Source of the DNA: UBA60 sp964587885
Lineage (GTDB): Archaea; Thermoplasmatota; Poseidoniia; Poseidoniales; Poseidoniaceae
Direction of reading: 5' to 3'
Length of the DNA stretch: 64,000 bases
Assembly: GCA_964587885.1 (NCBI GenBank)
Contig: CAZPME010000007.1
Location: forward strand, 1-64,000
Shown here: one piece after another, positions 1 to 8,762 of the stretch
How the letters are laid out: every line of letters starts with the position of its first letter
Numbering within the stretch: the stretch's first letter is position 1
The notes under the pieces: model-generated
Seen by the model: the letters and a program-made list of their open reading frames with translations, nothing else
Told to the model about the DNA's origin: nothing
Database searches by the model: none
Program-made: the position numbers and the translations under genes

Positions 1-466
1 GACCGCCGACCATTTCATATTCTACATCTGGACGTTCAATCATTTCTGCGCCAGAGACCAATGGGTCCCAAGCATCACTAAGGACATCAACAACAGATAA
101 TGAATCTTGGTTTAGGGCAACGCGTGTTCCGGGTCGCAATTTCTCGGCATCGAGTTTTTGATTTAGAGAGACTTGAAAAACTGTACCGTTGGAAGAACGT
201 ACAACAGCATGCCCCTCATCAAGAATATCTTGAATGTGGCCGATTATGAGTGGTGGTGATTTGATCAAACGCACTTCCTCCTCAAGCCGATTAGCCTTCT
301 TTTTCAATCGAGTTATTTCGCTCTCAAGGAATACTCTCTCAGTCAATAACTTCTGGGCAGATTCGTTTAAGAGGCGGAAATCTGCTTCAAGAGCAGTTAT
401 CTCATCGACACCTGATGGAGTAACCTCGTCTCCACCTGAACGAATTGAATCACTTTGAGACGCCAT
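1..466 (-). CDS. pan: Proteasome-activating nucleotidase PAN, N-terminal part (cut by window edge)
   Basis: This is the first 155 residues of the AAA+ ATPase that unfolds substrates and feeds them into the archaeal 20S proteasome. After an acidic N-terminus there is a coiled coil (about residues 25-70, with LLTERVFLESEITRLKKKAN) and then an OB-fold segment with IIGHIQDILDEGHAVVRSSN. The last residues read VEYEMVGG, matching the Y-x-D-I-G-G element that precedes the ATPase domain of PAN and Rpt proteins. The Walker motifs lie beyond the window edge. The start is the ATG at 466; an upstream ATG at 474 is out of frame. The gene diverges from the MBF1 gene. An Rpt-like or Cdc48-type ATPase is less likely because of the coiled coil/OB arrangement. 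Confidence 0.9.
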   Translation of the reverse strand, partial: MASQSDSIRSGGDEVTPSGVDEITALEADFRLLNESAQKLLTERVFLESEITRLKKKANRLEEEVRLIKSPPLIIGHIQDILDEGHAVVRSSNGTVFQVSLNQKLDAEKLRPGTRVALNQDSLSVVDVLSDAWDPLVSGAEMIERPDVEYEMVGG

Positions 467-582
467 GCAACCATGTAGGGGGTAACGCTAATCTTCTTCA
501 ATCTATGCTATTATTATATCCAAAGTGAAGTCATTGGGTAGAATAATTCAAACCCGACAGCCCTCACAACAAATTGAGAGCC
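467..582. promoter_or_regulatory. Divergent intergenic region between pan and MBF1
   Basis: These 116 bases separate two divergent gene starts and must hold both promoters. An AT-rich stretch around 507-521 (tgctattattatatc) is the best TATA-like candidate, and another lies near 540-550 (agaataattc). I cannot assign either to a strand with certainty. No conserved coding potential is visible. Confidence 0.4.
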
Positions 583-1074
583 ATGGGCAGTTGTGAAATT
601 TGTGGCGCCGAAAAGGTTGGTACGCGCGCAGTATTGATGGGACGGGCTGAAGTAAGTGCCTGCACTAGGTGTATTGAAAATATGAATTTAGAACCTCTCG
701 CTACCAAGACCCCACTCACTACTCGCAAAAAATCGGTTAATGCCGGTGGTTATGGCGGAGCAGGGAGGGCAGGACGTGACATGATGGTGAGGGGTGAAAA
801 GGAATTAGTCAGTAATTTCGCCAAACTTGTTACTTCTGCACGTGAAAAGAAAGGGCTTGATAAACGCGAGTTGGCTCATCGTCTATCTGAGAAAATTAAT
901 ATCATTCAATCTGTGGAATCAGGCAAGCGCCCTACGGATTCAGTAATAACTAAACTTGAGAAATTTTTGGATATTGAATTAATGGTTGCCATTCAACCCG
1001 AAGAGACTACCAAAGTAGGAACTGCTCCGGGTCGTGGCATGACCCTCGGTGATTTCCTTAATCATCAAAATTAG
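583..1074 (+). CDS. mbf1: Archaeal multiprotein bridging factor 1 (MBF1), zinc ribbon plus HTH
   Basis: This is the archaeal homologue of the eukaryotic coactivator MBF1; in archaea it is linked to transcription and translation. The 163-aa protein begins with a zinc ribbon whose ligands would be C4, C7, C27 and C30 (CEIC...CTRC). A Gly-rich linker follows, then a Cro/C1-type helix-turn-helix at about residues 75-135 (KRELAHRLSEKINIIQSVES) typical of the family. A TTG nine bases upstream could extend the protein by three residues, but the ATG at 583 places the zinc ribbon at the usual distance. tsr3 follows after 11 bases, so the two are probably co-transcribed. Confidence 0.9.
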   Translation: MGSCEICGAEKVGTRAVLMGRAEVSACTRCIENMNLEPLATKTPLTTRKKSVNAGGYGGAGRAGRDMMVRGEKELVSNFAKLVTSAREKKGLDKRELAHRLSEKINIIQSVESGKRPTDSVITKLEKFLDIELMVAIQPEETTKVGTAPGRGMTLGDFLNHQN

Positions 1075-1085
1075 GTTGTGAAACG

Positions 1086-1613
1086 GTGGAGAAGGCCGTA
1101 CCCATACATGCTATTTGGCTTGCACAGGATGATGCAAAAAAGAATACTGCGGTCCGTTTATCAAAGGGGAATAAATTGCAATTGCATAAGAATTTTCGCA
1201 ACCTACCACGGCGCGGGATTTTACTCGACCCTCTGTGCGGGAAAGTATTCGGACCAGAAGATCACGCAATACTTTCCCATGGATTAGTAGGCTTAGATTG
1301 TAGTTGGGCCAATATTGAAGAAAGTGTAGCAACTGTCAACAAGCGTACACGCTTAGTTAATCGTATGTTACCATTACTCCTTGCAGCAAATCCAGTGAAT
1401 TGGGGGAAACCTAGTAAATTGTGCACTGCAGAGGCACTTGCAGCCACACTTTATCTCTCTGGAAGAATTGAGCAGGCCACTCACTTACTCAGCCAATTTA
1501 ACTGGGGAAGTCGATTTATCGAGTTAAATTACGAACCTCTTGAGGCTTATAGACTGGCTAAAACTAGTGCTGAATTAGTCCAACTTCAATTTGAGTTTTT
1601 TGATATTGATTGA
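1086..1613 (+). CDS. tsr3: Tsr3, small-subunit rRNA aminocarboxypropyltransferase (DUF367)
   Basis: Tsr3 transfers the 3-amino-3-carboxypropyl group of S-adenosylmethionine to a modified uridine of small-subunit rRNA. The 175-aa protein carries family signatures: an N-terminal region with LPRRGILLDPLCGKVFGPED, the DCSW element near residue 91, and LLLAANPVNWGKPSKLCTAE around residues 116-135. The length is normal for archaeal members. The start is GTG. The gene follows MBF1 closely and precedes the histidine degradation genes by about 50 bases, so it may lie in a mixed housekeeping transcript. Confidence 0.88.
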   Translation: MEKAVPIHAIWLAQDDAKKNTAVRLSKGNKLQLHKNFRNLPRRGILLDPLCGKVFGPEDHAILSHGLVGLDCSWANIEESVATVNKRTRLVNRMLPLLLAANPVNWGKPSKLCTAEALAATLYLSGRIEQATHLLSQFNWGSRFIELNYEPLEAYRLAKTSAELVQLQFEFFDID

Positions 1614-1661
1614 ATACTAATTAGCGATAACATCTTCAAGTGCGAGTTGAGGCGGAAGGAT

Positions 1662-2705
1662 ATGTCCAAATCCTTGGTCGAGTGTGTTCCCAATTTTAGT
1701 GAGGGGCGCGACCTTGCAAAGGTCGAGTTGATTGTCGCCGCGGCTGAGGGCATCGAAGGGTGCTATCTACTATCTGCAGAACCGGATGCCGATTACAACC
1801 GCACTGTAGTCACATTGGCTGGAGATCCTGAATCTGTATTAGAAGCCGCATTTTGCTTGATTGCAGCGGCCCAAGAGCACATCGACATGAGGCAACAACA
1901 TGGTGAGCATCCTCGCTTGGGTGCTGTAGATGTATGTCCTTTTATCCCCCTTGATGGTATCACAATGGATGAATGTGCAATTTTAGCTCAGCGTTTAGGT
2001 CATCGTGTATCAAGCGAATTGAACTTGCCTGTGTACCACTATGGACAAGCAGCCAGTGATGATGCAAGACTAATGCTCTCAACCCTTAGAATGGGGCAAT
2101 ATGAAGGGTTACAGGCAAGACTTTCAGATATGGACGATACTGAGCACTCCGATGCAACACGTTGGCCAGATCAAGGACCGAGAGTTTGGAATGAGACAAT
2201 TGCTAAATTTGGTGCTGTGGTGATTGGTGCTAGAAACATCCTCGTCGCCTACAACGTTAATGTCGATGAGAAGGATGCAAAAATAGCCAAAATGGCTGGC
2301 ACATTAGTTCGTTCATCCGGTCGCTTGCTCAAGCGTGAAGACGGAAGGAAGATGCGTGTTCCAGGAATGCTGGCTAAAGTCCAAGGCATGGGTGTAACTT
2401 TAGAATCTCACGGGATTTCTCAAGTATCCATGAATCTTCTAGATATAGGAGAAACACCGTTACATGCCGCTTTTGAAGCGGTTAAATCTATCGCATCCGA
2501 CCATGATATTGAACTAAAAGGTAGTGAAATTGTCGGGCTGATTCCCCTCAGCGCAATTCTCGATTCTGGCAAGTGGTATCACGACAATCCCGAAAGTGCC
2601 AATCAGGATGAATTGATTGACGCGGCAATAATTGGGCTAGGTCTAGACTCCTTAGGAGATTTTAATCCAAAAAAGCGCATTATCGAATTAGCAGTAGGTG
2701 AGTAA
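1662..2705 (+). CDS. ftcD: Glutamate formimidoyltransferase (histidine degradation)
   Basis: This enzyme moves the formimino group of N-formimino-L-glutamate to tetrahydrofolate, the last carbon-skeleton step of histidine degradation. The 347-aa protein starts with the family hallmark LVECVPNFSEGRD, and RQQHGEHPRLGAVDVCPFIP covers the substrate-binding region. ARNILVAYNVNV and the C-terminal GSEIVGLIPLSAI are also typical. It corresponds to the N-terminal transferase half of mammalian FTCD; the cyclodeaminase half is the next gene. The ATG at 1662 follows a purine-rich ribosome-binding sequence (ggcggaagga); an upstream in-frame TTG at 1647 is less likely. Confidence 0.93.
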   Translation: MSKSLVECVPNFSEGRDLAKVELIVAAAEGIEGCYLLSAEPDADYNRTVVTLAGDPESVLEAAFCLIAAAQEHIDMRQQHGEHPRLGAVDVCPFIPLDGITMDECAILAQRLGHRVSSELNLPVYHYGQAASDDARLMLSTLRMGQYEGLQARLSDMDDTEHSDATRWPDQGPRVWNETIAKFGAVVIGARNILVAYNVNVDEKDAKIAKMAGTLVRSSGRLLKREDGRKMRVPGMLAKVQGMGVTLESHGISQVSMNLLDIGETPLHAAFEAVKSIASDHDIELKGSEIVGLIPLSAILDSGKWYHDNPESANQDELIDAAIIGLGLDSLGDFNPKKRIIELAVGE

Positions 2706-2706
2706 A

Positions 2707-3333
2707 ATGGAAAAATGGGACGAAATGACATTACGAGAATATCAGACTGCCTTGGCTAGTTCATCGCCAACTCCTGGTGGTGGAACTGCAGCTTCAATCG
2801 CTTTGGGTCAAAGCGCGGCATTAGCATGTATGGTGAGTGATTTAACTCTCGGTAATGAAAAATGGCAAGCCGGCTGGGATGCTGCCGACAATGTAAATGA
2901 TATCGCTATCCCGATTTTTTCCAAATCACTGCAATTGGCCAACCAAGATAGTGCTGCCTTTGATGAGGTAATGGCTGCATTCAAATTGCCTAAGGGTAAC
3001 GATGACGAGATAGAAGCACGACGTGCTGAAATCCGCCGGGCTACACTTGTGGCGGCGCAAGTTCCTTTGGAAACTGCTCGTGCCAGTCTCAAGTTATTGC
3101 AAGTATTGACTCCATTGGCCGAATTTGGTAATGCCAATGCCATTAGTGATGTAGGTGTTTCTTCTCTTTTGGCTAGTGCTGCTTGCAAGGGTGCTTTGAT
3201 GAATGTTGAAATTAATTTATCTTCGCTTCCTGATGACATGGGTGCTGCTGAAAGAGCAGAGTGTGCATCTATCAAAAATGCAGTCAGCGATGCTTCGAGA
3301 GAATCCGTCCGGGCTGTTTCAAAGCGCCTTTAG
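2707..3333 (+). CDS. fchA: Formimidoyltetrahydrofolate cyclodeaminase
   Basis: The enzyme converts 5-formimino-THF to 5,10-methenyl-THF and ammonia. The 208-aa, mostly helical protein has the family signature SSSPTPGGGTAASIALGQSA near the N-terminus, followed by long amphipathic helices and LAEFGNANAISDVGVSSLLA. It equals the C-terminal half of mammalian FTCD. The ATG at 2707 lies one base after the upstream stop and has a GGTG Shine-Dalgarno core at 2697-2700, which favours it over the overlapping GTG at 2698. Coupling with the transferase gene supports channelling of the formimino group into the folate pool. Confidence 0.92.
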   Translation: MEKWDEMTLREYQTALASSSPTPGGGTAASIALGQSAALACMVSDLTLGNEKWQAGWDAADNVNDIAIPIFSKSLQLANQDSAAFDEVMAAFKLPKGNDDEIEARRAEIRRATLVAAQVPLETARASLKLLQVLTPLAEFGNANAISDVGVSSLLASAACKGALMNVEINLSSLPDDMGAAERAECASIKNAVSDASRESVRAVSKRL

Positions 3334-3385
3334 GGACTTTGAAATCTTGCGATAGGTTCTTTTTCCGTGCGTCTTCTGTGGTGTC

Positions 3386-6031
3386 ATGGAGAGGTGTGCT
3401 ACTACACTGGTAGTCATGTCCCTCTTGTTGGCTGGCATTCCAAGTAACGTCTCGGGCAGTAATCACTCCGGCACTGAAGAAGTCACTATTTTGATTTCAA
3501 AAAATGTTTGGAAATCATCGGAAACTTTCTCTGCCAATATAACTGCAACGAATTTATCAGTTGGCCAATATTATACTTTAAATTGGGCTATTTACCTTGG
3601 TAATACCAGCATTAGTTCATCGCCATTGCGTTCTGGTCAATCGTCTTTTAGCGCCAATACCAATGCATCAGCCATATATGTTGAAATTAACCATTTGAAT
3701 TCAACAATTAGTCACTTACATTACCTCGATGTTGAGCTTGTTTCAAGCACAGTGATTGTTTCTCACGTAATGAAAAATTTTAGCGTATTCAATGATGCAA
3801 TTGCAACTTCATACACTGACATAATCTTCTTTGGTGATTCTCTTTCCGATATGGGGAATTCGTACAGCCAATGGGGTACTCCGGAAAGTCCACCTTACTG
3901 GAGTGGGCGTTTCAGTAATGGAGAAGTTTGGTCGGAGCATTTTGGTCAGTTCATGGGTATTACTATGACTGCAGGACGAGGAACTGCTAGTGGTAATAAC
4001 CGAGCTTACGGTGGAGCACACTCCGGCAATGGAAGTTATTTATTCGTCATACCAAACCTCGGGAAACAAGTGGAGGATTACACTCAGAATCACCAAATTG
4101 GAGCTAATGATTTGGTTGTTATATGGGCAGGAGGTAATGACTTTGTCCACAGTGATGAGGATGATACTCAGTTGGTAGTGGATAATATAGAAAGCCGCAT
4201 GCAATCATTGATGGCTGCAGGAGCCAGTGAATTTCTCATCTTTGAATTACCGCCATTAGATACAGTTCCTAGAGTTAAAGAAGAAAACGATGCTGCTGGA
4301 GTTGACGCAATGCACAATAGAATTATTGATTTCAATTCGAAATTACACTCCATGCTAAATGACTCCGTTGCTAACTTGAATACGGTTATTCACCGTGGTT
4401 TTGCCTGGGAAGTTTTCGATATTGTCTACAATAACCCGTCATTTTTTGGCATTACAAATATCACCCACCCCGCTTGTGATCATGATGGATATTCGTGTAG
4501 CAGCGGTGATACAATCGCCCCAAATGTAGACGAATACATCTATTTCGATAAGATGCATCCGACTCGGACAATGCACAAATTAGTTGGTTTGTATGCTCAA
4601 GAGATAATGGGTATTGCGGATTTAGATGGTGATGATGTGGCAGACGAATTTGATGAATGTCTCGACACATTACCTGGAGTTGAAGTAACTGCTAATGGTT
4701 GTGATGTGCCTCCGCCAGATCTAGATGGTGATGGTGTTTTGAATGAAGATGATTACTGCCCGAATACCCCAATTAATGAGTCGGTGAATGCAGATGGTTG
4801 TGCACAATCCCAACTCGATGACGATGTAGATTTAGTTGCAAATGATATCGACCAGTGCCCCTTTACCCCGGCCGGTGAAGAGGTTGACGAATATGGTTGC
4901 AGTTGGTCGCAATTTGATGATGACAATGACGGAATCACCAATGGAGATGATGATTGTTCCAATACAACCTCTGGCCAAGCTGTTGATTGGCGTGGTTGTG
5001 CTGCCTACCAAAGTGATACCGACAATGATGGTGTGACTGATGATATTGATTACTGCCCAAATACTTGGGCCGGAAGTCAAGTCGATTTGCAAGGTTGCGC
5101 ACTATATCAGAAGGATAGTGATGAAGATACTGTCACAGATAACAAAGACCTGTGTTCTGACACACCTCTTGGCGCTGATGTCGATGCCGATGGTTGTGGA
5201 CCTACCCAAAAAGACAGTGATGGTGATGGTGTTGCAAATGCCTATGATGAATGTCAAGCAACACCAAGTGGTGAATTAGTAAATGCTGTCGGTTGTGCTT
5301 TGGTTGAATTAGATAGTGACCACGATGGTTTTTCTGATGCCATCGACAAGTGTCCACAAACTGAATATTCAATCGAGACCGATGATGAAGGCTGTTCTAC
5401 AGCACAACTCGATGCTGATGATGATGGAGTTAATGACCGCGACGACCTCTGCAAGATGATCAAAGGGGAAATCGGGGGTTGTCCGACGATTATAGTAAAT
5501 TTCTCGACACCGCAATTTGCATCGCAACATTACCTTGGAGATAATGTAACCTTTGAATTCAGTATTTCTTGTAGCTCTAGTTGTTTGATGAATGTATCTT
5601 TAATAGAACGTCTCGGACTATTTTCGGCACCGAAGCAACATGATTTGACTAATGGAACATATGAATGGACTTTTACCATACCTGCTGATTCGTCATTAAA
5701 GCGAATTGATTGGGATCTAGTAATCTCGGTCGATGGAGTTAGTGAATCAGTGCCAATGGCAATATTACTTGTCTCTAAGCCCATCATTGAGGACAATAAT
5801 CAGACAGATGATGAAATGGCAAATTCTTCCGATAGCGTCTCAGCAAATGGTGATTTACTTGAGACAAATCAAATTACTATCTTACTTCTTCTTGGAATAT
5901 TGGTAGTACTAATAGCACTATATCGACAACGCCCACCCAACCAGCCACTACTTAGTGATGAAGAAAAATGGAGTGAGCAGACCAGTTTAGTCACCTCAAT
6001 GAATGCGACAGGGGTGCCGGATAATGTCTGA
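3386..6031 (+). CDS. Secreted/membrane-anchored GDSL hydrolase with TSP3 calcium-binding repeats
   Basis: An 881-aa surface protein. Residues 1-24 form a signal peptide (MERCATTLVVMSLLLAG). A short Ig-like region follows. A GDSL esterase/lipase domain spans about residues 140-410: block I IIFFGDSLSDMGNS with the nucleophile Ser, block III WAGGNDF, and block V FDKMHPTRTMHK with the catalytic Asp-x-x-His arrangement. About nine TSP3-type repeats (DxDxDGVxDxxDxCPxT pattern with regular Cys pairs) cover about residues 411-700 and should bind calcium. A beta-rich domain and a membrane helix (ITILLLLGILVVLIALY, about 830-850) precede a short cytoplasmic tail. It is probably an outward-facing esterase or lipase; the substrate is unknown. 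The last eight bases overlap the fdhD start. Confidence 0.82.
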   Translation: MERCATTLVVMSLLLAGIPSNVSGSNHSGTEEVTILISKNVWKSSETFSANITATNLSVGQYYTLNWAIYLGNTSISSSPLRSGQSSFSANTNASAIYVEINHLNSTISHLHYLDVELVSSTVIVSHVMKNFSVFNDAIATSYTDIIFFGDSLSDMGNSYSQWGTPESPPYWSGRFSNGEVWSEHFGQFMGITMTAGRGTASGNNRAYGGAHSGNGSYLFVIPNLGKQVEDYTQNHQIGANDLVVIWAGGNDFVHSDEDDTQLVVDNIESRMQSLMAAGASEFLIFELPPLDTVPRVKEENDAAGVDAMHNRIIDFNSKLHSMLNDSVANLNTVIHRGFAWEVFDIVYNNPSFFGITNITHPACDHDGYSCSSGDTIAPNVDEYIYFDKMHPTRTMHKLVGLYAQEIMGIADLDGDDVADEFDECLDTLPGVEVTANGCDVPPPDLDGDGVLNEDDYCPNTPINESVNADGCAQSQLDDDVDLVANDIDQCPFTPAGEEVDEYGCSWSQFDDDNDGITNGDDDCSNTTSGQAVDWRGCAAYQSDTDNDGVTDDIDYCPNTWAGSQVDLQGCALYQKDSDEDTVTDNKDLCSDTPLGADVDADGCGPTQKDSDGDGVANAYDECQATPSGELVNAVGCALVELDSDHDGFSDAIDKCPQTEYSIETDDEGCSTAQLDADDDGVNDRDDLCKMIKGEIGGCPTIIVNFSTPQFASQHYLGDNVTFEFSISCSSSCLMNVSLIERLGLFSAPKQHDLTNGTYEWTFTIPADSSLKRIDWDLVISVDGVSESVPMAILLVSKPIIEDNNQTDDEMANSSDSVSANGDLLETNQITILLLLGILVVLIALYRQRPPNQPLLSDEEKWSEQTSLVTSMNATGVPDNV

Positions 6032-6860
6032 TACAATCGCTGAAGGTATAGCCAAACGTGGCATTAATCGAGTCGAAAATGGGGAAATTTCTGTTGTTTC
6101 TGACGATATTGCGGTTGAATCCGCTCACGCAATATACATCCAGCATCGCGACAATCACATTTTGTTTAGCAATACACTCTGCACCCCAAGTGATTTGGCG
6201 GACCTCTGCAGGGGGATGCTGTGGTCAGAAAATGTTCTACCAGACTATGATTCCCAGGCCTATACTGATTTGAAAATTAATTGCGATAGTATTAGCAGTA
6301 CCGCGATAATTTCCTCTGAAATAAATATCGATATCGCTAATACGAATCGATTACAATCCGCAACCCCTAGTTGTGGTTTGTGTGGAAGAGAAACTGTAGC
6401 CGAAGTTATTGCCCTATTGAATGGTCGAGAATCAAATACTACAATCTCAATATCGGTTGAGGAAATTGTCGCCACATCAAAGAAAGTTCATAGGGAGCAA
6501 CCGATGTTTGCCCTCACTGGTGGTGTTCATGCCGCTGCATTGGTTGAAAAAGGCGGTAATGTTTCATTTCTACGTGAAGACGTAGGGCGTCATAATGCCG
6601 TGGATAAAGTGCTAGGGGCATGCATCGCTAATAGTTGCCAACCTAGCGATTTTGGGATCCTTTTTCTCTCTGGTCGCGCAGGACTAGAATTGATGCATAA
6701 AGCAGCAATTTCAGGTATTGAAATTGTAATTTCAATCGGCGCTCCAACTTCAATGGCCGTTGATGTAGCAAGAGCAACCAATATTACTTTGGTCGGTTTC
6801 GTAAAAGAAAATTCCTTGAACATCTACACGAATCCGCATCGTATTGTGGACAATCATTAA
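6024..6860 (+). CDS. fdhD: FdhD, sulfurtransferase for formate dehydrogenase molybdenum cofactor
   Basis: FdhD transfers sulfur to the bis-MGD cofactor needed for formate dehydrogenase activity. The 278-aa protein shows the catalytic CxxC in PSCGLCGRETVAEV (about residues 113-125), then FALTGGVHAAALVE, REDVGRHNAVDKVLGA, FLSGRAGLELMHKA and a C-terminal region typical of the family. The ATG at 6024 overlaps the preceding stop as ATGTCTGA, implying translational coupling with the unrelated hydrolase gene. No formate dehydrogenase subunit is in the window, so its client must be encoded elsewhere. Confidence 0.92.
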   Translation: MSDTIAEGIAKRGINRVENGEISVVSDDIAVESAHAIYIQHRDNHILFSNTLCTPSDLADLCRGMLWSENVLPDYDSQAYTDLKINCDSISSTAIISSEINIDIANTNRLQSATPSCGLCGRETVAEVIALLNGRESNTTISISVEEIVATSKKVHREQPMFALTGGVHAAALVEKGGNVSFLREDVGRHNAVDKVLGACIANSCQPSDFGILFLSGRAGLELMHKAAISGIEIVISIGAPTSMAVDVARATNITLVGFVKENSLNIYTNPHRIVDNH

Positions 6861-6887
6861 TTTCAATGATTGAGTATTAACACGAAA

Positions 6888-8654
6888 CTAAGAGTTCTGC
6901 TGCCCAGTTTGTACTGACCATAACGTTGCATAAAGGCCGTTATTTGCTAGTAGTTTCGCATGTGTTCCATCTTCAACAATTTCACCCTTATCTAGAACAA
7001 CTATTCTATTGGCGTTTCTTATCGTTGACAGGCGATGCGCTATTACTATTACAGTACGACCTGTACTAATGCGGACAAGTGAACGCTGAATTGCTGCCTC
7101 AGTCTCATTATCGACTGATGATGTAGCCTCATCCAAAATCAAAATTGGCGCGTCTTTTAAGATTGCTCTAGCGATTGAAATGCGTTGACGTTGCCCACCA
7201 GACAATCTATGCCCTCCTTCACCAATTTTTGTATCTATGCCATTAGGTAAAGTCGAGATGAATTCATTTGCCTCGGCTGCTTTCGCGGCAATGTCAATTT
7301 CATCATCACTAGCATCTTGTTTACCATAAGCAATATTTTCTTTTACTGTGCCAGTGAATAGGGTAATCCTTTGACTTACTAAGGAAATTTTCGCTCGCAA
7401 CTGCTTTCTCTTCAAGGAAGTGAGAGGTTTCCCATCTAGGGTGATTTCTCCTGTACTAGGGTCGTGAAAACGTAAGAGCAAGCGCATTAAGGTGGTTTTT
7501 CCTGAACCCGTGGGGCCAACTAGGGCAGTTGTTTCCCCTGGTACAATTGAGAAATTAAGATCAGTGAATATTGGCTCTCGGGTAGCATATGCAAAGCACA
7601 CTTCGGAAAATTCAATTTCTCCTTTCACAGAAAGCAATTCAGTTTCACCATCAATTATTTCCGGTTCAACTTCTAGCAAATCGAGGACGCGTGTGGTGCT
7701 AGCCATCGCACGTTGGTAGAGGTCAAAAGTCTCGCCAAGACGAGTAAGTGGCCATAGTAATCTCTGAGTCATGAAGACCAAAACTGAGTATTCTCCAACG
7801 CCCAATTTACCGTCAATGGTCAAATATCCTCCATACAACAATGTAGCACAGAAACCCATCAATATCGCCATTCTAATTAGAGGTACAAATGCTGCAGACA
7901 TCTTGATTGCTCGTCTATTAGCACTACGATAATTTTCTGATGCTTGATTTAATCTATCTGATTCACGTTCTTCTCCAGTAAACGACTTTATTGTCGTAAT
8001 TCCTTCCAAATTATTATCAAGAATCGCATTCAATTTCCCAACTTCACTTCTAACTTCAGCATAACGCGGTTGGATACGGGCCTGAAAGCGGAATGATGAC
8101 CACAAAATAATCGGGATTGGTAGAATGGCAAATAATGCAACCTGCCATGAAATCAAGAAGAATAGTGAGCCGATAACCACTACAGTTGTTGCAACTTGTA
8201 ACAAATCATTGGCACCATGGTCAAGAAATCGTTCCAGTTGATTGATGTCATCATTCATAATTGCCATCAAATTGCCTTTTCTCTGTTCATCAAACCATGC
8301 CATTTCCAGAGATTGCATATGTGAATAGGTATCAATGCGTAAATCGTGTTGGATACTCTGAGCAAGATTCCTCCATAATACTCCATGGAAATATTGGAAC
8401 AGTGATTCGAGCGACCAAACAATTGCTGAAGCTATTACTAAAGCCCACAATTGAAGGTGAACGTCGACAATACCCAATTGTGCTAAGATAGAGGAATCCT
8501 TTTCGACAACTGTATCAACTGCCGCACCTATCAATATTGGAGGGGCTAAATCAAAAATCTTGTTTACTACTGAACATATACTTGCCAACCAAATCGTTGA
8601 ACGGTGATTTTGAGTATGGCTAATAAGACGCGATAGGGGTCTTTGCTTAGCCAT
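6888..8654 (-). CDS. ABC exporter half-transporter (fused membrane and ATPase domains)
   Basis: A 588-aa MsbA/LmrA-type half transporter that should work as a dimer. Six membrane helices fall in about residues 20-310, with the exporter coupling region QSIQHDLRIDTYSHMQSLEM. The ATPase domain has Walker A GPTGSGKTTLM (about residue 380), Q-loop SLVSQ, signature LSGGQRQRISIARA (about 483), Walker B ILILDEATSS and the H-loop AHRLSTI. The substrate cannot be predicted; lipid or drug export is the family norm. It is transcribed away from hutU and stands alone. Confidence 0.9.
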   Translation of the reverse strand: MAKQRPLSRLISHTQNHRSTIWLASICSVVNKIFDLAPPILIGAAVDTVVEKDSSILAQLGIVDVHLQLWALVIASAIVWSLESLFQYFHGVLWRNLAQSIQHDLRIDTYSHMQSLEMAWFDEQRKGNLMAIMNDDINQLERFLDHGANDLLQVATTVVVIGSLFFLISWQVALFAILPIPIILWSSFRFQARIQPRYAEVRSEVGKLNAILDNNLEGITTIKSFTGEERESDRLNQASENYRSANRRAIKMSAAFVPLIRMAILMGFCATLLYGGYLTIDGKLGVGEYSVLVFMTQRLLWPLTRLGETFDLYQRAMASTTRVLDLLEVEPEIIDGETELLSVKGEIEFSEVCFAYATREPIFTDLNFSIVPGETTALVGPTGSGKTTLMRLLLRFHDPSTGEITLDGKPLTSLKRKQLRAKISLVSQRITLFTGTVKENIAYGKQDASDDEIDIAAKAAEANEFISTLPNGIDTKIGEGGHRLSGGQRQRISIARAILKDAPILILDEATSSVDNETEAAIQRSLVRISTGRTVIVIAHRLSTIRNANRIVVLDKGEIVEDGTHAKLLANNGLYATLWSVQTGQQNS

Positions 8655-8762
8655 GTTGTGCGCAGGAGATGTTACACATCAATTGCACCCTCAAAACTTT
8701 TGCAAATATTACTGATTATGCTCAAGAACAATGCTCAATACCCATAATTGAGTGGCGTAATT
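8655..8762. promoter_or_regulatory. Divergent promoter region between ABC exporter and hutU
   Basis: These 108 bases lie between two divergent starts. An AT-rich tract at 8701-8716 (tgcaaatattactgat) could serve as a TATA element for the minus-strand gene. No Shine-Dalgarno GGTG core lies in front of the hutU ATG, so a leaderless hutU transcript is possible. No clear operator palindrome is visible. Confidence 0.35.
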
